Part shown: piece by piece, positions 43,240 to 52,572 of the stretch
Layout of the letters: each line of letters starts with the position of its first letter
Numbering within the stretch: position 1 is the first letter of the stretch
Assembly (NCBI RefSeq): GCF_023072595.1
Contig: NZ_JALLGK010000001.1
Coordinates: 1,488,001-1,552,000, forward strand
DNA: 64,000 bases
Source of the DNA: Streptomyces sp. XM4193
GTDB taxonomy: Bacteria > Actinomycetota > Actinomycetes > Streptomycetales > Streptomycetaceae
Direction of reading: 5' to 3'
Translations under genes and position numbers: made by a program
Notes under the pieces: generated by a model
Seen by the model: the letters and a program-made list of their open reading frames with translations, nothing else
Database searches by the model: none
What the model was told of the DNA's origin: nothing

Positions 43240-44835
43240 CTACAGCGGGATGTTGCCGTGCTTCTTGGGCGGCAGCTGCTCCCGCTTGTTGCTGAGCGAG
43301 CGCAGTCCGCGGGTGATGTGCCGCCTGGTTTCGGAGGGCATCACCACGGCATCGACGTAACCGCGCTCGGCGGCGACGTACGGGTTGAGGAGGTACTCCT
43401 CGTACTCCTGGGTCAGCTGGGCCCGCAGCTGCTCGCGCTCGGTCTCGTCCTCGACGGCGGCGAGCCGGCGGCGGTGCAGGATGTTGACCGCGCCCTGGGC
43501 GCCCATGACCGCGATCTGGGCCGTCGGCCAGGCGAAGTTGAGGTCCGCGCCCAGGTGCTTGGAGCCCATCACGTCGTAAGCGCCGCCGAACGCCTTGCGG
43601 GTGATGACGGTGATCAGCGGCACGGTCGCCTCGGCGTAGGCGAAGATCAGCTTGGCGCCGCGCCGGATGATGCCCTGGAACTCCTGCTCCGTGCCGGGCA
43701 GGAAGCCGGGCACGTCCACGAAGGTCAGCACCGGCACGTTGAAGGCGTCGCAGGTCCGTACGAACCGCGCCGCCTTCTCGCTGGCGTCGATGTCCAGGCA
43801 GCCGGCGAACTGCATCGGCTGGTTGGCGACGACGCCCACCGACCGGCCCTCGACCCGCCCGAAGCCGGTGACGATGTTGGGCGCGAAGAGAGCCTGCGTC
43901 TCCAGGAACTCCCCGTCGTCCAGGACGTGTTCGATGACGGAGTGCATGTCGTACGGCTGGTTCGCGGAGTCCGGGATGAGGACGTCCAGCTCCAGATCGC
44001 GCTCGGAGGTATCCAGGTCCGCCTCGTCGGGGAAGGCGGGCGGCTCGGAGAGGTTGTTGGACGGCAGGTAGGACAGCAGGGTCTTGACGTACTCGATCGC
44101 GTCCTTCTCGTCGCCCGCCATGTGGTGCGCCACACCGGAGGTGGTGTTGTGCGTGCGCGCGCCGCCGAGCTCCTCGAAGCCAACGTCCTCACCGGTGACG
44201 GTCTTGATGACGTCCGGGCCGGTGATGAACATGTGCGAGGTCTGGTCGACCATCACCGTGAAGTCGGTGATCGCGGGCGAGTAGACCGCGCCACCCGCGC
44301 AGGGACCGACGACCAGCGAGATCTGCGGGACGACGCCAGAGGCGTGAACGTTTCGCCGGAAGATCTCCGCGAAGAGGCCGAGCGCCGCGACGCCCTCCTG
44401 GATGCGTGCGCCGCCGCCGTCGTTGATGCCGATGATCGGACAGCCGGTGCGCAGCGCGAAGTCCATCACCTTGACGATCTTCTCGCCGTAGACCTCGCCG
44501 AGCGAACCGCCGAAAATGGTGAAGTCCTGGGAGTAGACCGCCACCGGGCGGCCGTCCACCGTGCCGTAGCCGGTGACGACCCCGTCCCCGTACGGGCGGT
44601 TCTGCTCCAGGCCGAAGTTGGTCGAGCGGTGCCGGGCGAACTCGTCCAGCTCGGTGAACGAGCCCTCGTCCAGCAGGAGTTCCACCCGCTCGCGGGCCGT
44701 CAGCTTGCCCTTGGCGTGCTGCTTCTCCACCGCGCGCTGCGAGCCCGCGTGGACGGCCTCCTCCGAACGACGCCGGAAGTCGGCGATCTTGCCGGCCGTC
44801 GTGTGGATGTCGGGCGTTGTTTCCTGCTCGGACAC
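43240..44835 (-). CDS. pccB: Acyl-CoA carboxylase beta (carboxyltransferase) subunit, PccB type
   Basis: A 531-residue carboxyltransferase that moves CO2 from biotin to acetyl- or propionyl-CoA. Seen: '[29 protein letters not shown]', acyl-CoA oxyanion region '[15 protein letters not shown]', '[13 protein letters not shown]', and biotin oxyanion region '[47 protein letters not shown]'-type sequence (positions about 395-440). It is fully conserved in length. GTG 44835 is preceded by GTAGGAG. With a separate epsilon subunit nearby it is most like propionyl-CoA carboxylase PccB; product is methylmalonyl-CoA for polyketides and fatty acids. Confidence 0.93.
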   Translation of the reverse strand: MSEQETTPDIHTTAGKIADFRRRSEEAVHAGSQRAVEKQHAKGKLTARERVELLLDEGSFTELDEFARHRSTNFGLEQNRPYGDGVVTGYGTVDGRPVAVYSQDFTIFGGSLGEVYGEKIVKVMDFALRTGCPIIGINDGGGARIQEGVAALGLFAEIFRRNVHASGVVPQISLVVGPCAGGAVYSPAITDFTVMVDQTSHMFITGPDVIKTVTGEDVGFEELGGARTHNTTSGVAHHMAGDEKDAIEYVKTLLSYLPSNNLSEPPAFPDEADLDTSERDLELDVLIPDSANQPYDMHSVIEHVLDDGEFLETQALFAPNIVTGFGRVEGRSVGVVANQPMQFAGCLDIDASEKAARFVRTCDAFNVPVLTFVDVPGFLPGTEQEFQGIIRRGAKLIFAYAEATVPLITVITRKAFGGAYDVMGSKHLGADLNFAWPTAQIAVMGAQGAVNILHRRRLAAVEDETEREQLRAQLTQEYEEYLLNPYVAAERGYVDAVVMPSETRRHITRGLRSLSNKREQLPPKKHGNIPL

Positions 44836-44945
44836 GGGAGCGGCTCCTACTCGTCCTTGAGAACTACCGGCCCGTAACAGTAACGGCGGTGTGCAGGTCT
44901 CGCTGATGCGGCGTTGGCCACACCCGCGGACCCTAGGCTTGAGGC

Positions 44946-45902
44946 ATGAAGCCGAACTCGTCGGGGAATGGGCCGCGTCCCGGGCCCGCCAAACCGACCG
45001 AAGCGACCGCGCCGGGCCCCTGGACGGACCTCGACCGTCCCCCGCTGAACGCCGCCGCCCTGCGCCGTGCGCTGCTCTCCGGCGGCACCCGCGCGGGCGC
45101 CGCCGGTGAGGGCCCGCGAACGGGAGGGCTGTGGAGCGATCTGGAGATCGTCGAGGAGACCGGCTCCACCAACTCCGATCTCGTACGCCGCCTCGCGCAC
45201 GAGCGGGTGGCGGAGGGCACCGTCCTGGTCGCCGAGCGCCAGGTCGCCGGACGCGGCCGGCTCGACCGGGGCTGGAACGCGCCCGCCCGCAGCGGGATCT
45301 TCGTCTCGGTCGTGCTGCGGCCGGGCCCCGAGATCGAACCGCACCGGCTCGGGTGGATGCCGCTGCTGGCGGGTGTCGCCACCGCCACCGCGCTGGCGCG
45401 CACCGCAGGCGTGGACACCGCGCTGAAGTGGCCGAACGATCTGCTGGCCGCGGTCGACGGCGAGGAGCGCAAGATCGGCGGCATCCTCGCCGAGCGCATC
45501 GGCGACCGGCACACCGGCGCCGTCGTCCTCGGCATCGGGCTCAACGTCACCCTGCGCGCGGACGAACTCCCCGTGCCGCAGGCCGGTTCGCTCCGGCTCG
45601 CGGGCGCGCTGAACACCGACCGCGACCCGCTGCTGCGCGCGGTGCTGCGTTCGGTCGAGGAGTGGTACGGCAAGTGGCGGGACGCCGAGGGCGACGCCGC
45701 GGCCTGCGGTCTGCTGGAGACGTACTCCGCGGGCTGCGCCACCCTGGGCCGCCAGGTCCGCGCGGAGCTGCCGGGCGGCAACCATCTGGTCGGTGAGGCG
45801 GTGGCCGTCGACGGTGACGGTCGTCTGGTGCTCAACCTCGGCGACGGGGTGCTGGAATCGCTCGACGCGGGCGACATCGTCCATCTGCGTCCGGGCGGCT
45901 GA
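44946..45902 (+). CDS. birA: Biotin--[acetyl-CoA-carboxylase] ligase (monofunctional)
   Basis: A 318-residue ligase that activates biotin with ATP and transfers it to the BCCP Lys encoded at 38676. Seen: '[13 protein letters not shown]', biotinyl-AMP loop '[10 protein letters not shown]', '[10 protein letters not shown]' with catalytic Lys and 'IGGILAE'. No N-terminal DNA-binding domain, so it is not a repressor. Divergent from pccB. ATG 44946 lies 6 nt after TAGGCT (44934-44939), again suggesting a leaderless transcript. Ends at a hairpin at 45908. Confidence 0.93.
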   Translation: MKPNSSGNGPRPGPAKPTEATAPGPWTDLDRPPLNAAALRRALLSGGTRAGAAGEGPRTGGLWSDLEIVEETGSTNSDLVRRLAHERVAEGTVLVAERQVAGRGRLDRGWNAPARSGIFVSVVLRPGPEIEPHRLGWMPLLAGVATATALARTAGVDTALKWPNDLLAAVDGEERKIGGILAERIGDRHTGAVVLGIGLNVTLRADELPVPQAGSLRLAGALNTDRDPLLRAVLRSVEEWYGKWRDAEGDAAACGLLETYSAGCATLGRQVRAELPGGNHLVGEAVAVDGDGRLVLNLGDGVLESLDAGDIVHLRPGG

Positions 45903-45907
45903 CCGGC

Positions 45908-45952
45908 GCCGTTCCCCGGAGCGCAGCCGTGCGGCCGGGCCCGGGGAACGGC
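45908..45952 (+). terminator. Hairpin after birA
   Basis: gccgttccccgg (45908-45919) pairs perfectly with ccggggaacggc (45941-45952). Confidence 0.7.
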
Positions 45953-45968
45953 CGACGCGTCCAGCACC

Positions 45969-45989
45969 GTGCCAGGTGAGGTTTGGCAC
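45969..45989. promoter_or_regulatory. Inverted repeat in the adenylate cyclase promoter region
   Basis: GTGCCA-N9-TGGCAC about 95-115 nt upstream of the cyclase start, in a less GC-rich patch. Possible regulator site; not a CRP consensus. Confidence 0.4.
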
Positions 45990-46082
45990 AGCTGCCGTAT
46001 CGTGGGGCCGTACGCGGCGCGACGGGCGCGGTGGGAGTGAGAACGGAAGGGCAGTGCGCACGGACCTGGTAAGGGGCGGGCA

Positions 46083-47417
46083 GTGACCGCGAACGAACCG
46101 GAGAACTCCCCGCACGCCGCGGACCCGGAATCGGGCGGCGGACGAGGGGGCGAATCGGGAGACGGCGCCTCCGGCGCTCGACGGGTGTCGGCACCCGGCG
46201 CCACCGGACCGACCCCGGACGACGCTCCCCACCCCCGCACGGACCGTCGCGACGACCCGCAGGCAGAGCCGCGCGGGGCCTCCTCCGCCGAAGCGGCCCC
46301 GGACCGCGGCTCCGAGCCCGCGGGTTCCACCGTCGCCGGGCCCGGCCCGGCCGCCTCCGCCGAGGCTCCGGACCGGGAGCTGATGCCCGGCGACAACCCC
46401 AACGCCCTGAAGATCGAGGAGCTCATCCTCGACGCCGAGCGCAAGTACACCGCCTTCCAGGCCGCCAGGGCCGCCGGGGTGCCGATGGAGCTGGCGTCCC
46501 GCTTCTGGCGGGCGATGGGCTTCCCCGACATCGGCCAGGCCCGCGCGCTCACCGAGGCCGATGTCCTCGCGCTGCGCCGCCTCGCCGGCCTCGTCGAGGC
46601 GGGCCTGCTGAACGAGGCGATGGCCATCCAGGTCGCGCGCTCCACCGGCCAGACCACCGCACGGCTCGCCGAGTGGCAGGTCGACTCCTTCCTCGCCGGG
46701 CTCACCGTCCAGCCGGAACCGGGCATGAGCCGGATGGAAGTCACCTACCCGCTGGTCGAGTTGCTCCTGCCGGAGCTGGAGGAGTTCCTCGTCTACGTCT
46801 GGCGCCGCCAGCTCGCCGCCGCCACCGGACGTGTGGTCCAGGCCGCCGACGACGAGGAGATGGTCGACCGGAGGCTGGCCGTGGGCTTCGCGGACCTGGT
46901 CGGCTTCACCCGGCTCACCCGCCGCCTGGAGGAGGAGGAACTGGGCGAGCTGGTCGAGGCGTTCGAGACCACGGCGGCCGATCTGGTCGCGGCCAACGGC
47001 GGCCGGCTCATCAAGACCCTGGGCGACGAGGTCCTCTACGTGGCGGACGACGCCGGCACCGCCGCGGAGATCGGGCTGCGGATGATCGAGACCCTGGCGG
47101 GCGACGAGACCATGCCCGAGCTGCGCGTCGGACTCGCCTTCGGCACCGTCACGACGCGGATGGGCGACGTCTTCGGCACGACCGTCAACCTCGCCAGCCG
47201 GCTGACCTCCATGGCGCCCAAGGACACCGTTCTGGTGGACGGTGTGGTGCGGGAGAAGCTCACCGAGACCGGTGAGGCACCGGAGTCCGAGGTCGAGTCG
47301 CAGTGGGTCGGCGAGGAGGAGTCCAAGGCGTACCGCTTCGCGATGCGCCCGCTCTACCAGCGTCCCGTCCGCGGCCTGGGCGTCGTCGAGCCCTGGCTGC
47401 TCTCCCGACGCCCGTAA
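46083..47417 (+). CDS. cya: Class III adenylate cyclase with N-terminal regulatory region
   Basis: A 444-residue cyclase making cAMP. The first 110 residues are Pro/Gly/acidic low complexity. A helical regulatory region (about 115-250) then reads 'LILDAERKYTAFQAARAAGVPMELASRFWRAMGFP', resembling the autoinhibitory domain of mycobacterial pH-sensing cyclases. The catalytic domain follows with metal Asp in 'GFADLVGFT', Lys and second Asp in 'LIKTLGDEVLYV', and Asp/Asn/Arg in 'GDVFGTTVNLASRL'. All catalytic residues are present, so it should be active. In Streptomyces cAMP is needed for germination and differentiation. GTG 46083. Confidence 0.92.
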   Translation: MTANEPENSPHAADPESGGGRGGESGDGASGARRVSAPGATGPTPDDAPHPRTDRRDDPQAEPRGASSAEAAPDRGSEPAGSTVAGPGPAASAEAPDRELMPGDNPNALKIEELILDAERKYTAFQAARAAGVPMELASRFWRAMGFPDIGQARALTEADVLALRRLAGLVEAGLLNEAMAIQVARSTGQTTARLAEWQVDSFLAGLTVQPEPGMSRMEVTYPLVELLLPELEEFLVYVWRRQLAAATGRVVQAADDEEMVDRRLAVGFADLVGFTRLTRRLEEEELGELVEAFETTAADLVAANGGRLIKTLGDEVLYVADDAGTAAEIGLRMIETLAGDETMPELRVGLAFGTVTTRMGDVFGTTVNLASRLTSMAPKDTVLVDGVVREKLTETGEAPESEVESQWVGEEESKAYRFAMRPLYQRPVRGLGVVEPWLLSRRP

Positions 47418-47475
47418 CCCGGTCGTCTCTTCGGCGGGCTCCGACGACCCCCGTCCGCCTCCCTGTCTGTCCCGA

Positions 47476-47503
47476 ACCAGCTCTTCGTTTTCGGAGAGCT
47501 GGT
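47476..47503 (+). terminator. Hairpin after the cyclase gene
   Basis: accagctct (47476-47484) pairs with agagctggt (47495-47503) around a T-rich loop; lower GC than its surroundings. Confidence 0.65.
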
Positions 47504-47632
47504 CAAGTCCCGTACGGAATCTGTGAGTTCGTCGGAGCGGGTCCGGCCCCCGGGCGGAGTCGGACGTGTGCTCCGTACCCCCGCGAGTCGCCGAAGGCTA
47601 GGGTGTGAGCGACCGTTAACTGGGAGGGTGCG

Positions 47633-48439
47633 ATGACGCGCTTTGGTGAGTACGTCGAGGTCAGGTACGACGAGGAGCAGGGCGAGCGCACACATGTGGC
47701 GGAGCTGGTGCTCGACCGTCCCCGCGCGATGAACGCCGTGTCCACCGGGATGGCCCGCTCGATCGCCGACGCCTGCGCCGAGCTGGGCGCGGACGAGAAC
47801 GTACGGGCCGTCGTGGTGACCTCCAGCAGCGAGCGCGCCTTCTGCGTCGGCGCCGACCTCAAGGAGCGCAACTCCTTCAGCGACGCCGAGTTGGGGCAGC
47901 AGCGCCCGGTGGCGCGCGCCGCGTACACCGGTGTGCTGGAGCTGCCCGTGCCCACCGTTGCCGCGGTGCACGGGTACGCGCTCGGCGGCGGGTTCGAGCT
48001 GGCGCTGTCCTGCGATGTGATCGTCGCCGACGCCACCGCGGTGGTCGGGCTCCCGGAGGTCTCGGTCGGCGTCATCCCCGGCGGCGGCGGTACGCAGCTG
48101 CTGCCGCGTCGCGTCGGCGCCGCGCGCGCCGCCGAACTCGTCTTCACCGCCCGCCGGGTTGAGGCGGCGGAGGCGCAACGGCTCGGCCTGGTCGACGAGT
48201 TGGTCGACGAGGGGCAGGACCGCTCGGCCGCCCTCGCGCTCGGACGGCGGATCGCCTCGAACTCGCCGGTCGGGCTGCGTGCGGCCAAGCGTGCCCTCCG
48301 GCTCGGCTGGGGCATGGACCTGCGGACCGGCCTGGAGGTCGAGGACGCCGCCTGGCGCTCGGTTGCCTTCTCCGGCGACCGGGCGGAGGGCGTCGCGGCG
48401 TTCAACGAGAAGCGGAAGCCGGACTGGCCCGGCAGGTGA
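47633..48439 (+). CDS. Enoyl-CoA hydratase/isomerase family protein
   Basis: A 268-residue crotonase-fold enzyme. Seen: 'VAELVLDRPRAMNAVSTGMARSI', CoA/oxyanion 'AFCVGADLKERNSF', 'VHGYALGGGFELALSCDVIVAD', catalytic Glu region 'VGLPEVSVGVIPGGGGTQLLPRRVG' and 'NSPVGLRAAKRALR'. Both Glu positions expected for hydration seem present. It would hydrate 2-enoyl-CoA in fatty-acid or branched-chain acid breakdown, compatible with the carboxylase genes nearby. ATG 47633 has GGGAGGG upstream. Confidence 0.92.
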   Translation: MTRFGEYVEVRYDEEQGERTHVAELVLDRPRAMNAVSTGMARSIADACAELGADENVRAVVVTSSSERAFCVGADLKERNSFSDAELGQQRPVARAAYTGVLELPVPTVAAVHGYALGGGFELALSCDVIVADATAVVGLPEVSVGVIPGGGGTQLLPRRVGAARAAELVFTARRVEAAEAQRLGLVDELVDEGQDRSAALALGRRIASNSPVGLRAAKRALRLGWGMDLRTGLEVEDAAWRSVAFSGDRAEGVAAFNEKRKPDWPGR

Positions 48440-48716
48440 CCCCGCCGTCGCGCCGTCCCGCGCCGCACCCCGTGCGCGTGGCGGCGCGTGTCTGGCGGTG
48501 GCGGGTGGCCTGCGGTCGCGCGTGTCCGGCGGAGGTGCGTGGCGGCGAGTGCCTGCGGAGGTGCGCGTCCGGGTAGAGGTGCGTGTGCGGGTGCGGAGCC
48601 CGGGCCCCGCGCGGGGCCCGGGGCCGTGGGGGCCGGTGTCGGCGTACGGCGTACCCCGGCGCCGCGTCGCGTACCTCTCGGAGCACGAAGGCGCAAATCG
48701 CCATATTCTGGACAGG

Positions 48717-49835
48717 ATGTCGGACGAGTTGCACCTCGACGCCGTCGTGGCCCTCGCTCAGGCCATGGCCGTCGCCCCCACGCTTCCCGCGGCAGCCGCA
48801 CGGGCTGCCGCGGGTGCGCGTCGTGCGCTGGGCGGGGACTTCGCCGCCGTCTCGCGCTGGGACCGGGCCGGCGGTCGGCTCCGGGTGTTGGTCAACGACG
48901 GTGATCTCGCGCCCGGCGAGGTCCCGTTCCCGGTCGACGAGTCCTATCCCGTCCACGACTTCCCCGAGATCACCGAATCTTCACAACCCGGTTCCGGGTG
49001 CGATTCGTCCACCTCCGTCGTCAGTGCGCCGCCCGCCTGGGTGGAGCACGCGGGCGGGGCGGCCTCCGACCGTTCGGCGGCGCTGCACCGGCGCGGCCGT
49101 ACCAGCTGCGTCGTCGCCCCACTGGTGCTGGACGGGCGCGCCTGGGGCGAGTTGTACGTCGCGCGGGGTGCCGGCGGGGCCGAGTTCGCCCACGCGGACG
49201 CGGAGTTCGCGACAGTGCTGGCCGGGGTGGCGGCGGCCGGAATCGCCCAGCACGAGCGGCTCGCCGAGGTGCGCAGGCTGGCGTTCACCGACCCGCTGAC
49301 CGGCCTCGGCAACCGCAGGGCGGTCGACGAGCGGCTGGCGGAAGTGCTCGGCGGACCCCGGGACGAGTCGGTGGTGGTGAGCCTCGTCGTCTGCGACGTC
49401 AACGGGCTCAAGGGGGTCAACGACCGGTACGGCCACGCCGCCGGCGACCGCCTGCTGGAGCGCTTCGGCTCGCTGCTCTCCCGCTGCGGCGCCGCGCTGC
49501 CCGGTTCGCTGGCGGCGCGCCTGGGCGGCGACGAGTTCTGTCTCCTCGCGGTCGGCCCGCCGGCCGACGAGGTGGTCCGGGCCGCCGCCGAACTGTGCGC
49601 CCGCGCGGTCGAGTTGACGATCGGAGAGGGCGTCGCCTGCGGGGTGGCGTCCACCGGCGACCCGATCGGGCGGGTGCGGTCCGGCCGCCGGCTGCTGCGG
49701 TTGGCCGACGCGGCGCAGTACCGCGCCAAGGCCGCCCGGGCGGCGGGGCCCGTGGTGGCCGGCCGGGAGATCGCGGCACTGGCCGACGCGCCCCGCCCGC
49801 CCTCCGGCGACCGCCGCCGCTTCCGCCGCCGCTGA
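48717..49835 (+). CDS. GAF-GGDEF diguanylate cyclase
   Basis: A 372-residue protein. The N-terminal GAF-like domain (about 20-180) contains 'AAGARRALGGDFAAVSRWDR' and 'CVVAPLVLDGRAWGELYVARG'. The GGDEF domain starts 'RRLAFTDPLTGLGNRRAVDERL' and has the active-site signature 'RLGGDEFCLL' intact, so c-di-GMP synthesis is expected. The RxxD inhibitory site five residues before GGDEF is absent. It may be the Streptomyces protein called CdgE, from memory only. ATG 48717 is 7 nt after TATTCT (48704-48709), so it may be leaderless; GGACAGG could also serve as ribosome site. Confidence 0.9.
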   Translation: MSDELHLDAVVALAQAMAVAPTLPAAAARAAAGARRALGGDFAAVSRWDRAGGRLRVLVNDGDLAPGEVPFPVDESYPVHDFPEITESSQPGSGCDSSTSVVSAPPAWVEHAGGAASDRSAALHRRGRTSCVVAPLVLDGRAWGELYVARGAGGAEFAHADAEFATVLAGVAAAGIAQHERLAEVRRLAFTDPLTGLGNRRAVDERLAEVLGGPRDESVVVSLVVCDVNGLKGVNDRYGHAAGDRLLERFGSLLSRCGAALPGSLAARLGGDEFCLLAVGPPADEVVRAAAELCARAVELTIGEGVACGVASTGDPIGRVRSGRRLLRLADAAQYRAKAARAAGPVVAGREIAALADAPRPPSGDRRRFRRR

Positions 49836-50023
49836 CGCCGTTCGGGGCCGTACGGCCCCGGCCGGGACGGCCCACAGGGCCCGCGAGGCCCGTGCGACCC
49901 CCGGCCGGAACGGACCGCAGGTCGTACGCCGGCGTCTCACCCGGCGCCCGACTCAACCGACGTACCGGGTCGACGACGCGGGTCAGGTGCGTGGGGGCCG
50001 TGACCGTGTCCGTCGGGGCCCGG

Positions 50024-50662
50024 CTACCTGCCGGCCGGCAGCGGGTCGCGGTGACCCAGTTTGGGTGCGGGCAGGGCCTTGACGAACCCGCTCCAGCCGG
50101 GTGCGGCGAGGGTGAGCGTCATCCAGGAGCCGTCCGGGAAACCGATCTCGTGCATCCCGCCCCTGATGTCGCTGCGGTCGCGCACCCAGCTGATCCGGCT
50201 GAGGTCGGCCGCCCATCCGCACTCCGTCGCGGAACCGACCCGGCTGCCGATCTGCGCGGTCTGCACGTACGCCAGGCGGTAGTGGGAGTTGGTCACGACC
50301 AGGTTCAGGCTCACCCCGGTGCGGGAGCGCGGGCGCATCGCGAGAGCCAGTCGGCCCGCCTCGCTCTCCCAGCCGCCCGACACCGCGCCCTTTCTGGGCT
50401 CGTCGTTCCACATCAGCCGCTCCATGATCGCTTCGAGGACGTTCAGGGGAGCTCCCACGACCCGAAGCAGTCCGAGGCCGAGGTTGGCCAGTCGGTCGCC
50501 CGGCATGCGCTGTCCGGGGAAGACCCGGGGACGCTGCCAGAAACGCGGTCCGGGCTTCAGATTGCCCGGCCCGGCCTGGTGCCGGGCGACCAGCGTCTCG
50601 CCGTGCGCCAGCGCCGCCGTCACCCGCTCGGTCAGCGCCAAGTCCCGCTCGCTCACGCTCAA
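50024..50662 (-). CDS. Conserved hypothetical protein
   Basis: A 212-residue protein without membrane segments or a signal peptide. Notable stretches are 'FWQRPRVFPGQRMPGDRLANLGLGLLRV' and 'TNSHYRLAYVQTAQIGSRV'. The C-terminal half is Trp-rich ('ECGWAADLSRISWVRDRSDIRGG', 'GFPDGSWMTLTLA'), suggesting a small beta-rich, perhaps PH-like, domain. I do not recognise the family. GTG 50662 or GTG 50656 (two codons on) are both possible. Transcribed away from the WhiJ-like locus with its own promoter region. Confidence 0.68.
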   Translation of the reverse strand: MSVSERDLALTERVTAALAHGETLVARHQAGPGNLKPGPRFWQRPRVFPGQRMPGDRLANLGLGLLRVVGAPLNVLEAIMERLMWNDEPRKGAVSGGWESEAGRLALAMRPRSRTGVSLNLVVTNSHYRLAYVQTAQIGSRVGSATECGWAADLSRISWVRDRSDIRGGMHEIGFPDGSWMTLTLAAPGWSGFVKALPAPKLGHRDPLPAGR

Positions 50663-50818
50663 CTCCCTTTGGTGCCATGGATGTACAGACAGTCTGATGC
50701 GCGCGATTCGCTCGACAGCCGCTTCCCCTGCTCCTCCCGAAACGGCGGAGTGCAGCGTCGGCCACGTCGGTCTGATCCCTCCGCATGAGAGAGGGCGGAC
50801 GCTGGTGCCGCCCAGGGG

Positions 50819-51262
50819 TCAGGTGAGGAGGGTGAGGGTGGCCCGTACGGTCTTGCCGCCTGGTGGGTGGGGGACGGTGTCCCAGTGGTCGGTGAGGGCG
50901 GTGACGAGGGCGAGTCCGCGGCCGGTCGAGGCCGGTTCGTCGGTGTCGGCCGGGGTGGGGCGCGGTCGGGGTTGCAAGTCGCCGCGGGCGTCGGTGACTT
51001 CGATCCGGAGAGGGCCGGCCGGCGGCGTGAAGCGGAGGGTGAGGCGGAAGCTGCGGCCGGGTACCCGGCCGTGGAAGGCGGCGTTGGCGGCGAGTTCGGC
51101 GATCACCGACTCCGCGCGGGCGTACAGCTCGAACGGGACGTCCCAGGAACGCAGTTCGGCTGTTCCGATCAGGCGGGCGAGGCGGGCGCCGCGCCGGGTG
51201 GAGGACAGCAGCTGGCTGAACGTGCGGGTGTGGGCGTCGAGTTGTACGCGGGTGTGGTGCAT
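50819..51262 (-). CDS. RsbW-like HATPase (anti-sigma type ATP-binding protein) of the WhiJ-like locus
   Basis: A 147-residue HATPase_c_2 protein: N-box 'YARAESVIAELAANAAFHGRVPG', 'LRIEVTDARGDLQPRP' (G1) and 'ASTGRGLALVTALTDHWD' (G2). This is the small stand-alone kinase-like ATPase that in Streptomyces often neighbours a Scr1-type HTH gene and a DUF397 gene. Whether it acts on a sigma or anti-sigma factor is unknown. ATG 51262 (MHHTRVQ). Divergent from the HTH gene. Confidence 0.85.
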   Translation of the reverse strand: MHHTRVQLDAHTRTFSQLLSSTRRGARLARLIGTAELRSWDVPFELYARAESVIAELAANAAFHGRVPGRSFRLTLRFTPPAGPLRIEVTDARGDLQPRPRPTPADTDEPASTGRGLALVTALTDHWDTVPHPPGGKTVRATLTLLT

Positions 51263-51433
51263 GGGCGTCAGCCTGGCGCCCGTGAGCGGACGGAATCGAG
51301 CGCCGCGCCCCGTACGCGGAGTCAGCGTACGGGCACGCTGGGTGGACAGTACGCGTCTAAGTCGTTCACCGTGAGCTGTGGGTGCGGAGCGCATGGCGCG
51401 CTCGTCGCGGCACGGCAGGGAAAGGGGCGGCGA

Positions 51434-52312
51434 ATGGTCAGTGTCGATGGGGACGCAACCGGAGTCGGCGGTGTGCGGACGGACGCGGGGGAGTGGGAAC
51501 GAGAACCGGGGCCGTCGGACAGTCTGCGCACGTTCGGGGCGGTCGTGCAGGCGCTGCGGGAGCACTCCGGCCTCAGCCGGACCGAGTTCGGCGACCGTGT
51601 CCGCTACTCCAAACACACTGTGGAATCGGTGGAGTTGGGACGCCGTATGCCGGACGAGGCGTTCGTCGAACGCGGCGAGGAGGCGACCGGCAACACGGGA
51701 GCGCTGCGCAAGGCCGCCCGCCACCTCACGCGCGGTGAGGCGGGCCTGGCCGCCTGGTTCCGCCGCTGGGCCCGGCTGGAGCGGGAGGCACTGAGCCTGT
51801 GCACGTACGAATGTCGGCTGGTCCCGGGGCTGTTGCAGTCCGAGGCATACGCGAGGGCAGTGTTCGAGGGCACCATTCCGCTGCACACGGACGAACATCT
51901 GGAGGCGCAGCTCAGCGTCCGGATGGAGCGGCAGACGATATTGCGGGACCGGCCGACCGTGCCGTTCAGCTTCATCGTGGAGGAGCACGTCTTCCGGCGG
52001 CGCTTCGGCGACGTGGCGGCGATGCGGGAGCTGTACGACCATGTCCTGGAACGCAGCGCCCCACGCAACGTGACACTCCAAGTGGTGCCCCTGGCAGCTG
52101 GGTTGCACGCCTGCCTGGACGGGCCGGTGCAGGTGCTGGAGACGCCGGAGGGGCGCCGACTCGGATACTCCGAAGGGCAGCAGAACGGCCGTCTGATTTC
52201 CGACCGAAAAGAGGTCAGCCTCGTCTGTCAGCGTTATGAAACACTGCGCTCGCAGGCCCTCAATCCAGTGGACTCCCGGGTCCTGCTGGAGCGATTGCGA
52301 GGAGAGCTATGA
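51434..52312 (+). CDS. XRE/Scr1-type helix-turn-helix regulator (WhiJ-like)
   Basis: A 292-residue regulator. N-terminal XRE HTH 'VVQALREHSGLSRTEFGDRVRYSKHTVESVELGRRMPDE'. The C-terminal Scr1-type domain contains 'ECRLVPGLLQSEAYARAVFEG', 'RMERQTILRDRPTVPFSFIVEEHVF' and 'LQVVPLAAGLHACLDGPVQVLE'. Such regulators pair with small DUF397 proteins and control development or specialised metabolism. ATG 51434 follows AAAGGGGCGG. The stop overlaps the first DUF397 start (ATGA), and its last 37 nt are duplicated at 52574. Confidence 0.9.
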   Translation: MVSVDGDATGVGGVRTDAGEWEREPGPSDSLRTFGAVVQALREHSGLSRTEFGDRVRYSKHTVESVELGRRMPDEAFVERGEEATGNTGALRKAARHLTRGEAGLAAWFRRWARLEREALSLCTYECRLVPGLLQSEAYARAVFEGTIPLHTDEHLEAQLSVRMERQTILRDRPTVPFSFIVEEHVFRRRFGDVAAMRELYDHVLERSAPRNVTLQVVPLAAGLHACLDGPVQVLETPEGRRLGYSEGQQNGRLISDRKEVSLVCQRYETLRSQALNPVDSRVLLERLRGEL

Positions 52313-52512
52313 CAAGCGACACGAACGAACTTGCCTGGTTCAAGTCCAGTTACAGCGGCAGTCAGGGCGACAGCTGCGTAGAGGTTGCGATGGCTCAACT
52401 GGCCGTCCATGTACGGGACTCGAAGGATCTGACTCGTCCGGCGTTCGCTGTCGGTCGTGATGGCTGGGACGAGTTCATCCGGTTCGCGTCCACGAGCTGA
52501 ACTGCCGGGCAG
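52274..52512 (+). repeat. Direct repeat copy 1 (3' end of HTH gene plus DUF397 gene)
   Basis: Matches 52573-52811 with a period of 299 bp. It starts at cccgggtcctgctggagcg near the HTH gene end and runs to just after the DUF397 stop (gagctgaactgccgg). Confidence 0.85.
52309..52500 (+). CDS. DUF397 small protein, copy 1
   Basis: A 63-residue DUF397 protein: 'LAWFKSSYSGSQGDSCVEVA', 'VHVRDSKDLTRPAFAVGRDGWDEFIRFA'. DUF397 proteins are partners of Scr1/XRE regulators (BldB/WhiJ-associated families) and probably bind them as antitoxin-like or modulatory subunits. Translationally coupled to the HTH gene by ATGA. Differs from copy 2 at about nine residues. Confidence 0.9.
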   Translation: MTSDTNELAWFKSSYSGSQGDSCVEVAMAQLAVHVRDSKDLTRPAFAVGRDGWDEFIRFASTS

Positions 52513-52572
52513 CACCTGCAAGTTGCTCTACCAGGGTGGCCGCCTGCACAGCCGCCCCTGAAGCCTGGGGAG

